The position numbers were made by a program, and so were the translations under genes. The notes below the pieces were generated by a model. The model was not told the DNA's origin. It was given only the letters and a program-made list of their open reading frames with translations, and did no database searches. This document shows, one piece after another, positions 19,588 through 29,227 of a DNA stretch of 64,000 nt. This DNA is from Pseudomonadota bacterium (GTDB taxonomy: Bacteria > Pseudomonadota > Gammaproteobacteria > Acidiferrobacterales > Acidiferrobacteraceae). Location of the stretch: the NCBI GenBank assembly GCA_021794275.1, contig JAJYRD010000027.1:23575-87574 (forward strand), read 5' to 3'. How positions within the stretch are numbered: position 1 is the stretch's first letter; every line of letters begins with the position of its first letter.

Positions 19588-20697
19588 CTAGCCCACGCTC
19601 TTCGGCGAGGCCCTGCGCACGGTCACCACCACCCCTTGATCCTCGCGGGCAGGTTCCGGATCCGGCGCCATGGGGCCCGTCACGCGGGGGCCGCGCAGAA
19701 AGACCTTCAACGCCTTAAGCGGGTGCGCAAACGTATCATTGACCGCCGTCCCCTCGTAACCGCAATGGACCATGCAGTTGTCACACTTGGGATGCCGTCC
19801 GGTTCCATAGCGCTCCCAGGGCGTCGTCTCGATCAATTCGGCAAAGGTCGCGGCATACCCCTCGTCGCTCAGCAGGTAACAAGGCTTCTGCCAACCGAAT
19901 ACATTACGTGTCGGATTGCTCCAAGGGGTACACTGATAAGTCTGGTTGCCGGCCAGAAAGTCCAGAAACAGACTCGATTGATTGAAGCGCCACTTGGCGC
20001 GCCGCTCGCGCCCGAGCCCGAATACGTTGCGAAACAGCGTCTTGCTCTGGGCACGCCGCAGGAATACATCCTGGCGGGGGGCGCGCTCGTAGCTGTATCC
20101 GGGCGATACGGTCACGCCTTCCACGCCCAGACCGTTCACGAAATCAAAAAACTCGGCAACCTCGGCCGGGTCCTCGTCTTGAAACAAGGTGCAGTTCACG
20201 GTGACCCGGAAGCCGCGGTCGCGCGCCATCTTGATCGCCTCGACGGCCTTGTCGAACACCCCTTCCCGACACACCGACCGGTCATGGCGCTCACGCAGGC
20301 CGTCCAGGTGTATGGAGAAGGTGAGATACGGCGAGGGCGTATACTCGTCGATCTTGCGCGGCAACAAAAGGGCGTTCGTGCACAGATAGACGAACTTCTT
20401 GCGCGCCACGATGCCAGCGACAATTGCTGGCATATCCTTGTGGATCAGGGGTTCACCCCCTGGGATCGAGACTATGGGCGCACCACACTCGTCCACCGCC
20501 TGCAGGCATTCCTCGACGCTCAGGCGTTTGTCCAGTATCTCGTCTGGATATTCGATCTTGCCACAGCCGGCGCATTCCAGATTGCAGCGAAACAAGGGCT
20601 CGAGCATCAACACCAGCGGGTAACGCTTGTTGCCCCGCAACTTCTGCCCGAGGATGTAGCGTCCGACGCTCCACTGTTGTCGTATGGGCACTTGCAT
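19588..20697 (-). CDS. hpnH: HpnH, adenosyl-hopene synthase, radical SAM
   Basis: [55 protein letters not shown]. Confidence 0.95.
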   Translation of the reverse strand: MQVPIRQQWSVGRYILGQKLRGNKRYPLVLMLEPLFRCNLECAGCGKIEYPDEILDKRLSVEECLQAVDECGAPIVSIPGGEPLIHKDMPAIVAGIVARKKFVYLCTNALLLPRKIDEYTPSPYLTFSIHLDGLRERHDRSVCREGVFDKAVEAIKMARDRGFRVTVNCTLFQDEDPAEVAEFFDFVNGLGVEGVTVSPGYSYERAPRQDVFLRRAQSKTLFRNVFGLGRERRAKWRFNQSSLFLDFLAGNQTYQCTPWSNPTRNVFGWQKPCYLLSDEGYAATFAELIETTPWERYGTGRHPKCDNCMVHCGYEGTAVNDTFAHPLKALKVFLRGPRVTGPMAPDPEPAREDQGVVVTVRRASPKSVG

Positions 20698-20724
20698 AGT
20701 GATCTCCTACTCCTTGGACCCCCT

Positions 20725-21684
20725 CTAAAGGGGAGTCCGAGCCTTTTTCAGTAAAGCGACCGGCAGACGAAACGTCGTCGTCTCGGGTTCCGCGGCCATC
20801 TCCGTGACCTGCACGACACCGAAATCCTCGAGTTTCTTCAGGACGCCCCGGACCAGTATCTCGGGGGTCGAGGCGCCGGCCGTTATGCCAACACGCACCG
20901 ACCCCTCGAACCACGCGGAATCAAGTTCACTTGCGTCCTGAACAAGGTAGGCGCGCGTCCCGGGCTGTTCGCCCACCTCGCGCAATCGATTCGAATTCGA
21001 GCTGTTACGCGCGCCGACTACAAGCAACACATCGACACGCCCGGCGAGCTTGCGGACGGCATTCTGCCGGTTCTGTGTGGCGTAGCAGATTCCACTCAGG
21101 TCCGGCCCCTGGATCGCCGGGAACCGCGCCCGCAAAGCCGCAATGACATCCTTGGTATCGTCCACGCTCAAAGTTGTCTGGGTCACATAGGCGAGCTTGG
21201 TCTCGTCCGCCACCGAAAGACGCGCCACGTCATCGACATCCGAAACGACATAGACGGGCCCCGGGATGCGCCCCCGCGTACCCTCCACCTCCGGATGACC
21301 GGGGTGGCCTATGATGATCACCGCGTACTTCTGAAGGCTGTAACGCTGCGCCTGGTAGTGAACCTTGGTAACCAAAGGACAGGTGGCATCGAGCACACCG
21401 AGATGACGCTCGGCCGCTTCGTCGACCAGGGCCGTGGCCACGCCATGGGCACTGAAGATCGTGGGCGCCCCCTCGGGGACCTCCGCCAATCGCTCGACGA
21501 ACACCGCCCCTCGCGACTTCAGGTCCTCGACAACATGTTGATTATGAACGATCTCGTGCAGCACGTACACAGGCGGCCCGTAGACCTCCAGGGCCCGCTC
21601 AACGATCTCGATCGCGCGCACGACACCCGCGCAAAACCCGCGCGGCTGAGCAAGCACGACGTCCATTTCGGGTTTCGATTCCAT
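20725..21684 (-). CDS. ispH: IspH, 4-hydroxy-3-methylbut-2-enyl diphosphate reductase (copy 1, hopanoid locus)
   Basis: [41 protein letters not shown]; three conserved Fe-S cysteines. Confidence 0.95.
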   Translation of the reverse strand: MESKPEMDVVLAQPRGFCAGVVRAIEIVERALEVYGPPVYVLHEIVHNQHVVEDLKSRGAVFVERLAEVPEGAPTIFSAHGVATALVDEAAERHLGVLDATCPLVTKVHYQAQRYSLQKYAVIIIGHPGHPEVEGTRGRIPGPVYVVSDVDDVARLSVADETKLAYVTQTTLSVDDTKDVIAALRARFPAIQGPDLSGICYATQNRQNAVRKLAGRVDVLLVVGARNSSNSNRLREVGEQPGTRAYLVQDASELDSAWFEGSVRVGITAGASTPEILVRGVLKKLEDFGVVQVTEMAAEPETTTFRLPVALLKKARTPL

Positions 21685-21817
21685 GTCCCGCAGTCTTCTC
21701 CCGATCGCATCCGAGGCTCGGTGGCCGCGCGCCACCGCAATCCCGATACCTTAGCATGCTACTGAACGGCGAGGCCAGGGCACAGGTGCCTAAAGTCCCG
21801 CCCGCCGGACGCCGCCC

Positions 21818-23104
21818 TCATGCAATCCAGCTCTTCACAAGCATGAGCGCCGCCGCGATCATGACGAGCGTCGCGACCCAGCCGATGATCAGTAGCGCGT
21901 TGGACACGATAAAACGTCCCATCACGCTTCGGCGGCGGGACAAAATCATCATGAACACGAGGAGCGGTACGGCGACAATGCCATTCAAGGCGGCGCTCAG
22001 ATAGAGCGCGCGCATTGAGTCTACAGGGAGAAACGCGACACCGAGGCCGGCCACACATACGGCTACCAGCACGAGATAGAAACGCGGGGCCGCGCCCACG
22101 CGCGCCTCCAGCCCTTGAGGCCAGCGGAAAACACCGGCGAGCGCATAGGCGCAGGCCCCGGCCATCGCCGGAATCGCCAGAAGACCGGTGGCCACGAGCC
22201 CCGCCGCGAACAACGCCTGGGTCCAGGGGCCAGCAAGCGGCGCCAGGGCGGCGGCGGCTGCAGCCGCTGTATCGACGTGACTGATGCCATGCGCCCCGAG
22301 GGTGGCGGCGGCGGTCACGACGATAAAAAAGCCCACGATCTGGGAAAGCGCCATGCCGATGTAGGTGTCGAAGCGGATTCGACGCAGTTCCCGGGGCGCC
22401 TGCGCGGGTCTTACGACGAGAGGCTGCTTGCCAGGATCGCGCTGCGCGATCTCGGCCTCCTGGCCCGCCTGCCAAAACAAGAGATAGGGACTGATAGTTG
22501 TCCCTGCGATCGCCACCAGGGCGGTAGCGTAGTGGCGCCCCGGCATAACCGTGGGCACGAGATTCACGAGCGCCTGATGCCAGTCGACGCGCACTGAAAA
22601 GGCGGTGATGACATAGGCGAGCAAGGAAAGCGACAACACCTCAAGCACGCGTGCGTAGCGCTCATAACGGATCCAGACCTCGAGACTCACAATGACGACA
22701 AGAAAGCCCACGGCATAGGCTAGGCGTGGACCGCCCCACAAAAGGCGTGCGGCCCCTCCCATGGCCATGAGATCCGCGCCGATATTGATGACATTGGCGA
22801 CCAGCAAGGCCGCCACCAGTGAGTAACAGATCCACGGCGGAAAATGTTCACGCAGATTCTCGGCGAGCCCCTTGCCGGTCGCCCGCGCCATCTGTGCGCT
22901 TACTTGCTGGATGACGGCCACCAGTGGATAGAATACCCAGAGCGTCCAGAGCATCTGGTAACCAAAGCGGGCGCCCACCTGGGAGTAGGTGGCGATATTG
23001 CTTGGGTCATCGTCCGCGACCCCCGTCAAAAGGCCGGGGCCCAGATCGCGCAGTCCGATCCTTCGCCTGGCCCCGCTCTGCCTCACTGGGTTAGCTGCCA
23101 TCAT
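21818..23104 (-). CDS. Nramp family divalent metal transporter
   Basis: GPGLLTGVADDDPSNIATYSQVGARFGYQMLW (DPSN motif), multi-TM. Confidence 0.9.
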   Translation of the reverse strand: MMAANPVRQSGARRRIGLRDLGPGLLTGVADDDPSNIATYSQVGARFGYQMLWTLWVFYPLVAVIQQVSAQMARATGKGLAENLREHFPPWICYSLVAALLVANVINIGADLMAMGGAARLLWGGPRLAYAVGFLVVIVSLEVWIRYERYARVLEVLSLSLLAYVITAFSVRVDWHQALVNLVPTVMPGRHYATALVAIAGTTISPYLLFWQAGQEAEIAQRDPGKQPLVVRPAQAPRELRRIRFDTYIGMALSQIVGFFIVVTAAATLGAHGISHVDTAAAAAAALAPLAGPWTQALFAAGLVATGLLAIPAMAGACAYALAGVFRWPQGLEARVGAAPRFYLVLVAVCVAGLGVAFLPVDSMRALYLSAALNGIVAVPLLVFMMILSRRRSVMGRFIVSNALLIIGWVATLVMIAAALMLVKSWIA

Positions 23105-23398
23105 CGCAGGGTAGAGGGCGGCGCCCAAGGCCACCAGCGACCATGGGACCAGGGACGGACGCCGGCCGGATGGGCCGCGCGCTCGCGTCCCGGAATTTAA
23201 AACGCCCATTGCGCCAGCGCGCGCGTCGGCTACATTTCCCCTAGGCGGACGAGAAAACATTATGCCGAGCCAGCGAAGTGGGTTCGCAAGCCGTGCCCTT
23301 AAGGCGCCCGGACCCGAACGACCGGCCAGGAAACCTGCGATCCGCCGAAGACCCCCGGGCACCCCGGGCCTCTAGCGATTACTCAAGGAAGGTACGTC

Positions 23399-24286
23399 AT
23401 GACGAGATGTGTAAGGCTTGCAGCCGCGTGTCTATCTGGGACGATAGCTCTGCTATCCCCATTGGCGGCGATCGCCGGCGCTATCCCTTATGCGATCCAA
23501 CGCGCCGAACGCGGCTTCTCGGTGGGTATAGGCTACCTCAATCAAAACTATACCGAGACCGCAGGCGGCGCGGTCATGGACCAGGAGACCGGGTCGATAC
23601 CCCTCGCATCCCTCGCCGCATCCTCCCTAAGTGGCGACCCACAGGGCGGGACCTACTGGCGCGTAGAGGGACGCTATGCGCATGGCGACACGAACTACAA
23701 CGGGCACTTCCTGAATGGTGCACCCGCGCAGACGACCACCGCCAATACCATCGTGGACGTGAACGGGCGTGTGGGCTTCGCCTATGGTCTGTATCGGCGC
23801 ATGGCGCTCATCCCCTACTTTTCGATCGGCATACACCGCTGGCAGAGAAACGTGGGCAATGGGCAGGGGGCCGGGGGCATAGAAGATTATACGAACGGCA
23901 ACTTCGGGGGAGGCCTCTTGTGGGAGATGGCCCTCGCGCCGCGCGTCGTGCTCGCAGTTCATGCCATGGGCGGCTTCACCTTCGGGGCCCAGATCACGGC
24001 CACCGATCCGGTGTTCATCGACTCCAGTACGAACACCGTCTATTACGCACGCGAGACCAAGGCGCTCGGCGATCGCGCCTACGAAAGCGGCGGCGTGCGC
24101 GCGACCTACCTCATAAACCGGGTGTGGCGTACATTCTTGACGGTCGACGTCACCCATTTCGGCTATGGCGCCTCCTCGAGCACACCGATATTCAGCTCGA
24201 ACGGCGCCGGCCAGAACGGTTATTACGAACCAAACAGCCGCACGACAGAGGTCCTGGTCCTGGCTGGTGTCGGCGCACACTTCTGA
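23399..24286 (+). CDS. outer-membrane beta-barrel-like secreted protein, function unknown
   Basis: N-terminal signal peptide (LAAACLSGTIALLSPLAAIAGA), alternating amphipathic segments, C-terminal Phe. Confidence 0.6.
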   Translation: MTRCVRLAAACLSGTIALLSPLAAIAGAIPYAIQRAERGFSVGIGYLNQNYTETAGGAVMDQETGSIPLASLAASSLSGDPQGGTYWRVEGRYAHGDTNYNGHFLNGAPAQTTTANTIVDVNGRVGFAYGLYRRMALIPYFSIGIHRWQRNVGNGQGAGGIEDYTNGNFGGGLLWEMALAPRVVLAVHAMGGFTFGAQITATDPVFIDSSTNTVYYARETKALGDRAYESGGVRATYLINRVWRTFLTVDVTHFGYGASSSTPIFSSNGAGQNGYYEPNSRTTEVLVLAGVGAHF

Positions 24287-24341
24287 CACCCCGCTTAGTG
24301 CGGCTCGCCCGAGCGCACGTAAGCGCCCGCTAAGTCCCCGT

Positions 24342-24372
24342 GGCCCTCTCGATCCTTCACGACGAGAGGGCC
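24342..24372. terminator. 10-bp perfect inverted repeat, possible terminator or RNA hairpin (no T-tract)
   Basis: GGCCCTCTCG-atccttcacga-CGAGAGGGCC. Confidence 0.35.
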
Positions 24373-24594
24373 ATGTCGCCATCACGGCCCCTCCTCCCCG
24401 GGGCATCGCGCGAGGGGCCGCGTGGCGCCTTGCGCTCCCTCATGCGCGTCGGTAGGCTCAGCGTAAAACGCGCCGGACCGAAGACGACGCGAGCAGCCGG
24501 GTGAGCCTGCCGCAGCAACGTGGCAGCGGCGGACACGACCCTTCGCCAGACCAACACCTAGACCGGACCATCACTGAACCCCGGGAGGGAAACG

Positions 24595-24987
24595 ATGCGG
24601 ATAGCTCACACCATGATACGGGTCGTCGATCTCGAACGATCCCTGCGCTTTTATGAAAAAGCCCTCGGCATGCGCGTCCTGCGGCGAACGGACTATCCCG
24701 AGGGGCGCTTCACTCTGGCCTTCGTGGGCTACGGTGATGAACGGGACGGCGCGGTCCTGGAGCTCACCCACAACTGGGACACGACACACTATGACATGGG
24801 CACGGCCTTCGGACATGTCGCCCTCGAGGTCGACGACGCCTCCGCCGCCTGCGAGCGCGTGGCGGCGGCGGGCGGGCGCGTGACCCGGCCGGCGGGCCCC
24901 ATGAAACACGGAACCACGGTGATCGCCTTCGTCGAGGACCCTGACAGCTACAAGATCGAATTCGTCGAAAGGCGCGCGCCGCGATGA
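24595..24987 (+). CDS. gloA: lactoylglutathione lyase (glyoxalase I)
   Basis: MRIAHTMIRVVDLERSLRFYEKALGMRVLRRTDYPEGRFTLAFVGY. Confidence 0.93.
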   Translation: MRIAHTMIRVVDLERSLRFYEKALGMRVLRRTDYPEGRFTLAFVGYGDERDGAVLELTHNWDTTHYDMGTAFGHVALEVDDASAACERVAAAGGRVTRPAGPMKHGTTVIAFVEDPDSYKIEFVERRAPR

Positions 24988-25508
24988 CGTTGGGGGAGGC
25001 TCCCGAAACGACCGACACGCTTTATGATTTTCGGGTGCGCACGCTCGCAGGGGCGGATCAGGACTTGAGCGCCTACCGCGGGCAGGCGCTCCTTATCGTC
25101 AATGTCGCAAGTCGCTGCGGCTTCACGCCCCAATACGAGGGCCTGGAGGCCCTCTACCGTCGCTACCGCGACCAAGGCCTCGTGGTCCTGGGCTTTCCGT
25201 GCAACCAATTCGGCGGTCAGGAGCCGGGAACGGCTGCCGAAATCCAAACCTTCTGCCAGGAACGCTACGGCGTCACGTTTCCGATGTTCGCCAAAATTGA
25301 CGTCAATGGGCCCGCCGCCGACCCCCTCTTCCGTTGGCTTGTCGCACGCGCCCGAGGCATCTTTGGCACACGCGCCGTCAAATGGAACTTCACGAAATTC
25401 CTGGTTGATCGCAACGGCCGCGCGGTGCGTCGCTACGCGCCCCGGGCCCGCCCCGAGAGCCTTGCAGCGCCGGTGGAGCGCGCGCTCACAGAGCGCCAGG
25501 CCTCCTAA
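24984..25508 (+). CDS. glutathione peroxidase (Cys type)
   Basis: LLIVNVASRCGFTPQYEGLEALYRRY, FPCNQFGGQEPG. Confidence 0.93.
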   Translation: MTLGEAPETTDTLYDFRVRTLAGADQDLSAYRGQALLIVNVASRCGFTPQYEGLEALYRRYRDQGLVVLGFPCNQFGGQEPGTAAEIQTFCQERYGVTFPMFAKIDVNGPAADPLFRWLVARARGIFGTRAVKWNFTKFLVDRNGRAVRRYAPRARPESLAAPVERALTERQAS

Positions 25509-26668
25509 CGCGCCTGCCGTCGCCCTTGGTGCTGGGCCAAGGTCGGGTAATCCGTGTAGCCCTCGGCTCCCCCTCCATAGAAGGTCTGCGGATCCGGAGC
25601 ATTCAGGGGCGCGGCCTTGCGCAGACGCTCGGGCAGATCGGGGTTCGCAAGAAACAAGCGCCCGAATGACACGAGATCGGCGTCGCCGGAGGCCACGACC
25701 TCCTGGGCCTTCGGTCCATCGTACTCACCATTGACCATGAGCACACCTTGGTAGAACGACCGGAAATAACTGATCGGGATCTGCGGCCCGCCGTGACGCA
25801 GATCGCCCTCCAAGGCCTCCATGATGTGGATGTAGGCAAGCCCGTAGCCCTCAAGAGCCTTCACTATGGCCGTGAAGGTGGCCCACGGGTCTGAATCGCG
25901 CATGTCGTTCATGGCTCCGCTTGGCGAAAGCCGTATCCCGACCCGTCCGGGCGGCCAGACCTCGAGCACGGTCTCCAGGACCTCGAGTGGGAAACGCAGA
26001 CGATTCTCGATCGGGCCGCCGTAAGCGTCAGTGCGCTGGTTGGAACCGTCGCGCAGAAATTGATCCAGGAGGTAACCATTGGCGTTATGGATCTCAACCC
26101 CGTCGAAGCCCGCCGCTTGCGCATTCTGGGCCGCGAGGCGGTATTGATCGCGGATGAGCGCGAGTTCCTCGACAAGCAAGGCGCGGGGGGTCACGAAATC
26201 CTGCGGCCCCTGGTAGGTCATCGCTTGGCCCGCAGGCTTGATCGCACTCGGAGCGACCGGGAGCGCGCCATCGGGCTGCATCGAAGGATGGGATATGCGG
26301 CCCACATGCCACAACTGCAGAAACATCTGCCCACCCTCGGCATGCACCGCGTCAGTCACCAGTCGCCAACCAGCGACCTGTTCGTCGTTGTAGATGCCGG
26401 GCGTATCCGGGTAGCCCAGCCCTTCGGGCGAGACCTGGGTGGCCTCACTGATGATGAGACCGGCGGAGGCACGCTGGCGATAATACTCGGCATTCAAGCC
26501 CTGTGGCACGAAGCCTGCGCCTGCGCGATTGCGCGTGAGGGGCGCCATAACGATGCGATTATGCAGCCGCAACTGCCCGACAGTGAGCGGCGAGAACAAG
26601 GAGGACGTTTGACGCCGCTCCGCAGTGTCGCCGGGGCCCTGATAAGGCTTGGTCGAACCATGATCCAT
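25505..26668 (-). CDS. alkene reductase, Old Yellow Enzyme family (NemA-like)
   Basis: LFSPLTVGQLRLHNRIVMAPLTRNRA; AAGFDGVEIHNANGYLLDQFLRDGSNQRTDAYGG. Confidence 0.93.
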   Translation of the reverse strand: MDHGSTKPYQGPGDTAERRQTSSLFSPLTVGQLRLHNRIVMAPLTRNRAGAGFVPQGLNAEYYRQRASAGLIISEATQVSPEGLGYPDTPGIYNDEQVAGWRLVTDAVHAEGGQMFLQLWHVGRISHPSMQPDGALPVAPSAIKPAGQAMTYQGPQDFVTPRALLVEELALIRDQYRLAAQNAQAAGFDGVEIHNANGYLLDQFLRDGSNQRTDAYGGPIENRLRFPLEVLETVLEVWPPGRVGIRLSPSGAMNDMRDSDPWATFTAIVKALEGYGLAYIHIMEALEGDLRHGGPQIPISYFRSFYQGVLMVNGEYDGPKAQEVVASGDADLVSFGRLFLANPDLPERLRKAAPLNAPDPQTFYGGGAEGYTDYPTLAQHQGRRQAR

Positions 26669-26885
26669 CGAACCTCCTACGGACAAGCGGACCAGAACGC
26701 CGGGAGTGGTCTGGCACCATGCCTCAGGCACATGATGCCCTTCAGCGCAGCTCCGCCGACACAACCTATGCACCACAACCTGACGTTCGAGACAAGCTAT
26801 GATGCGGCCCTGCCCTCATGATCCGCAAAGGCCTTTGGCCGGGGGTCCTCCCCGCCGGTGGACCTCTAAAGGTAAAGGGCGGCCC

Positions 26886-27728
26886 CTACGCCGACTCGGC
26901 GTCGCGTGGGAGGATCTCGGCCGCCTGCAAGCGCGCGGCCGATCGCGGGTCGTGGGCCGGGAGATAGACCATGGGCTCGAGGCGGGCGTAGGCCACTATA
27001 CGGGCGAGTGTGCGCACGGCGGTACGGGGAAAGAACGTGACCCCGTCAGGCCGGCCCGCGCGCAGGGCATCCTGGGTATAGCTCGCGTCGCCGGCGAGAA
27101 AATAGCTTAGCGCACCCGTGCGCACGACCACCGAGACATGCCCGGGCGTATGCCCGGGGGTCGGGACTACGATCACGTCGCCGGCCTTCGTGATCGCGCA
27201 GGTTCGTGGGAACGGCCCCAAGGGCGGTCCGGAGAAGTCATAGAAACGGGGCGTGAAGCCCTGCGACCAATGGCGCGCAAGGTAGCCGCGCAGCGCCCCG
27301 CCCACGCCTTGAGCGATCCGCCATTCCTCGGCCGATACATAGACCGCGCTCGCACGCAGGTGATGCAGGCCACCAGCGTGATCGGTATGCAGATGGGTCA
27401 GCAGGACCTTCCGCACCTCCGCCACCCGTAGGCCAAGCCGCATGAGTGCGGGTCCCACCTCATCATCGGCGGTGATAGCGAAGTCGGTGGACCTGCGGTA
27501 ATACGGATGCCAGCGGGGGAAATATCCCTCCGCGCACACCCGGCAAGTCTCGCCGCTGTCGACCAGGATCGGGCCCTCGGGGTGATCGATGAGCCAGGCA
27601 TGGATGGGAAGCCAATCGGTCCAGCGAGGGTCGCCCATAACCCGCCACGGCCCGCCGAACTCACGCAGGAGCTGGCTGCTTTTCACGCGTACGTGGCCCG
27701 TGCTTATCGGATGGATGCGAACGCTCAT
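26886..27728 (-). CDS. N-acyl homoserine lactonase-like metallo-beta-lactamase-fold protein
   Basis: LTHLHTDHAGGLHHL and VPTPGHTPGHVSVVV; AHWQ-independent MBL motifs. Confidence 0.75.
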   Translation of the reverse strand: MSVRIHPISTGHVRVKSSQLLREFGGPWRVMGDPRWTDWLPIHAWLIDHPEGPILVDSGETCRVCAEGYFPRWHPYYRRSTDFAITADDEVGPALMRLGLRVAEVRKVLLTHLHTDHAGGLHHLRASAVYVSAEEWRIAQGVGGALRGYLARHWSQGFTPRFYDFSGPPLGPFPRTCAITKAGDVIVVPTPGHTPGHVSVVVRTGALSYFLAGDASYTQDALRAGRPDGVTFFPRTAVRTLARIVAYARLEPMVYLPAHDPRSAARLQAAEILPRDAESA

Positions 27729-27961
27729 ATTCAGATCTCCTTTCGTGTTAGGCCACGCCCGAAGGGAGGCGGCGCCTGGTAAGCAGTCGTTCACCTCGGG
27801 GTCAAAATTTTTTGGCTTCCTGCACAACCATGAGACGGGGCGCATAAGCCACGAACCGGAGCCCGCATGCGCGAGCAACAGACACCGCCCGGCGAGCGCG
27901 CACCTTGGTCGCGGGCCCGATCATGACCGATCCTGATCCGTTGCGCTTTAAGGGGCTGCGC

Positions 27962-28600
27962 TCAGTCGATCCTGTGGCCCCCATCTCCTGCGACGAGCCG
28001 CTCCACAATCCGACCAAGAAATGCAGCGTCCTCGCGCGGCGCCCCGCTGAACTCTCCAAAGTAGCGCAGCTTCGCGTACTGACTAAGCGACCCCACGAGC
28101 ACGGCGATCAGGTAGGGGATCTCGTGCGCGTCCCCGATCACGCCCTCATCCACCCCCTGCTGGAAGAGGTCTGTCAAGAGTCGCACCACCGAGTGCGGAC
28201 GCAGGCGCTCCGATACCCCGGGCCACATGAGCCGCACTTGCTCGCTTACATAAAGCACGGCCTCGGGCTGTGTCGCCAAAAGCCTTCCTGAAGCGTCGAT
28301 CAGTGATCGCAAGTTGGTATGGAAATCCCGCGAAGGCTCCACAGCAGCCCGAAGGCGCTTGGCCACGAGCCCATAACATCGCTCGAAGAGATAGCGCGCC
28401 AGGGCCTCCTTGTTCTCGAAAAACTTATAAAGGACCGTGCTGCTATAAGCGCTTGCCGCGGCGATGTCGCGCAAACTAGCCGCGCACAGCCCATCGCGCA
28501 CAAAGAGCGTCAGGGCCACGCGCACGATCTCGCGCTTGGAGGGCGCGTCGCCGGGATTCACGAGGAAGTCCAGGTCCCCTATATCGTCCATGGCCGCCAT
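27962..28600 (-). CDS. TetR/AcrR family transcriptional regulator
   Basis: REIVRVALTLFVRDGLCAASLRDIAAASAYSSTVLYKFFENKEALARYLFE HTH. Confidence 0.88.
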   Translation of the reverse strand: MAAMDDIGDLDFLVNPGDAPSKREIVRVALTLFVRDGLCAASLRDIAAASAYSSTVLYKFFENKEALARYLFERCYGLVAKRLRAAVEPSRDFHTNLRSLIDASGRLLATQPEAVLYVSEQVRLMWPGVSERLRPHSVVRLLTDLFQQGVDEGVIGDAHEIPYLIAVLVGSLSQYAKLRYFGEFSGAPREDAAFLGRIVERLVAGDGGHRID

Positions 28601-28671
28601 GGTAAACGATCGATAACTCTCCTGTCAAGCACTCCTTGGCGGCGCGCTGGGCAACCAGGACGGCCAACGCC

Positions 28672-28847
28672 CAGCAATTCTCAATGTGAAGTTGTAAGGC
28701 CTCGGAGCTATGGTGGGAGAACCCGAAACGCCCGGTGACGGCATCGGGACAAGGGTGTTTGAGGGCGTCCATACCGGACGTTGGCGCTCATTAGCACACC
28801 CCAAGCCACCGGATACTCATTGGCCATTGCCACATTGAGAATTGCTG
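28672..28847. mobile_element. MITE-like non-autonomous element, 176 bp, with TIRs and target duplication
   Basis: CAGCAATTCTCAATGTG ... CACATTGAGAATTGCTG perfect 17-bp inverted repeats flanked by direct repeats GCCAACGCC (28663-28671 and 28848-28856). Confidence 0.7.
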
Positions 28848-29227
28848 GCCAACGCCACCAAGACTAGCCAGGGAAGCCTCGACAGTGCATTCTGAGCGCG
28901 GGGGACCAAGATAGAGAGGCCGCCGCCTGCATCTTTTTAAAAATCCGACGGGAATACTCCCCGCGGCCACCCTCTGGATGCGCCAAGGTCATCTCTGGCG
29001 CTGCCACGAGGCGCGGGTGCGAATGTCTTGGTCTGCGTTGGCAGGGGGGGGGTGGCGGTGGGCGACACCCGGAGATGGCGAGGAAGGTGTGCAAGAAGGG
29101 TGCCGCAATGGATTATTGCGACACGCCCGCACAATCATAATGTACTACGCCCAAATGGGCACCGGGAGACAGGAACGACCAGGATCGGGAGAGAAGTCCA
29201 TCCGGAACACGCGAAGAGGCAAGTGCC

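Noticed and set aside
23105-23398. Possible manganese (yybP-ykoY) riboswitch upstream of the Nramp gene, because of the GGGGAAATGTAGCCGA-like string on the minus strand
   Set aside because: Only a weak resemblance to the conserved core; paired elements and the second conserved strand could not be identified by eye.
28476-28772. 98-aa minus-strand ORF through the MITE-like element
   Set aside because: Runs across the element boundary into the tetR 5' region; better explained as chance reading through the inverted-repeat element.
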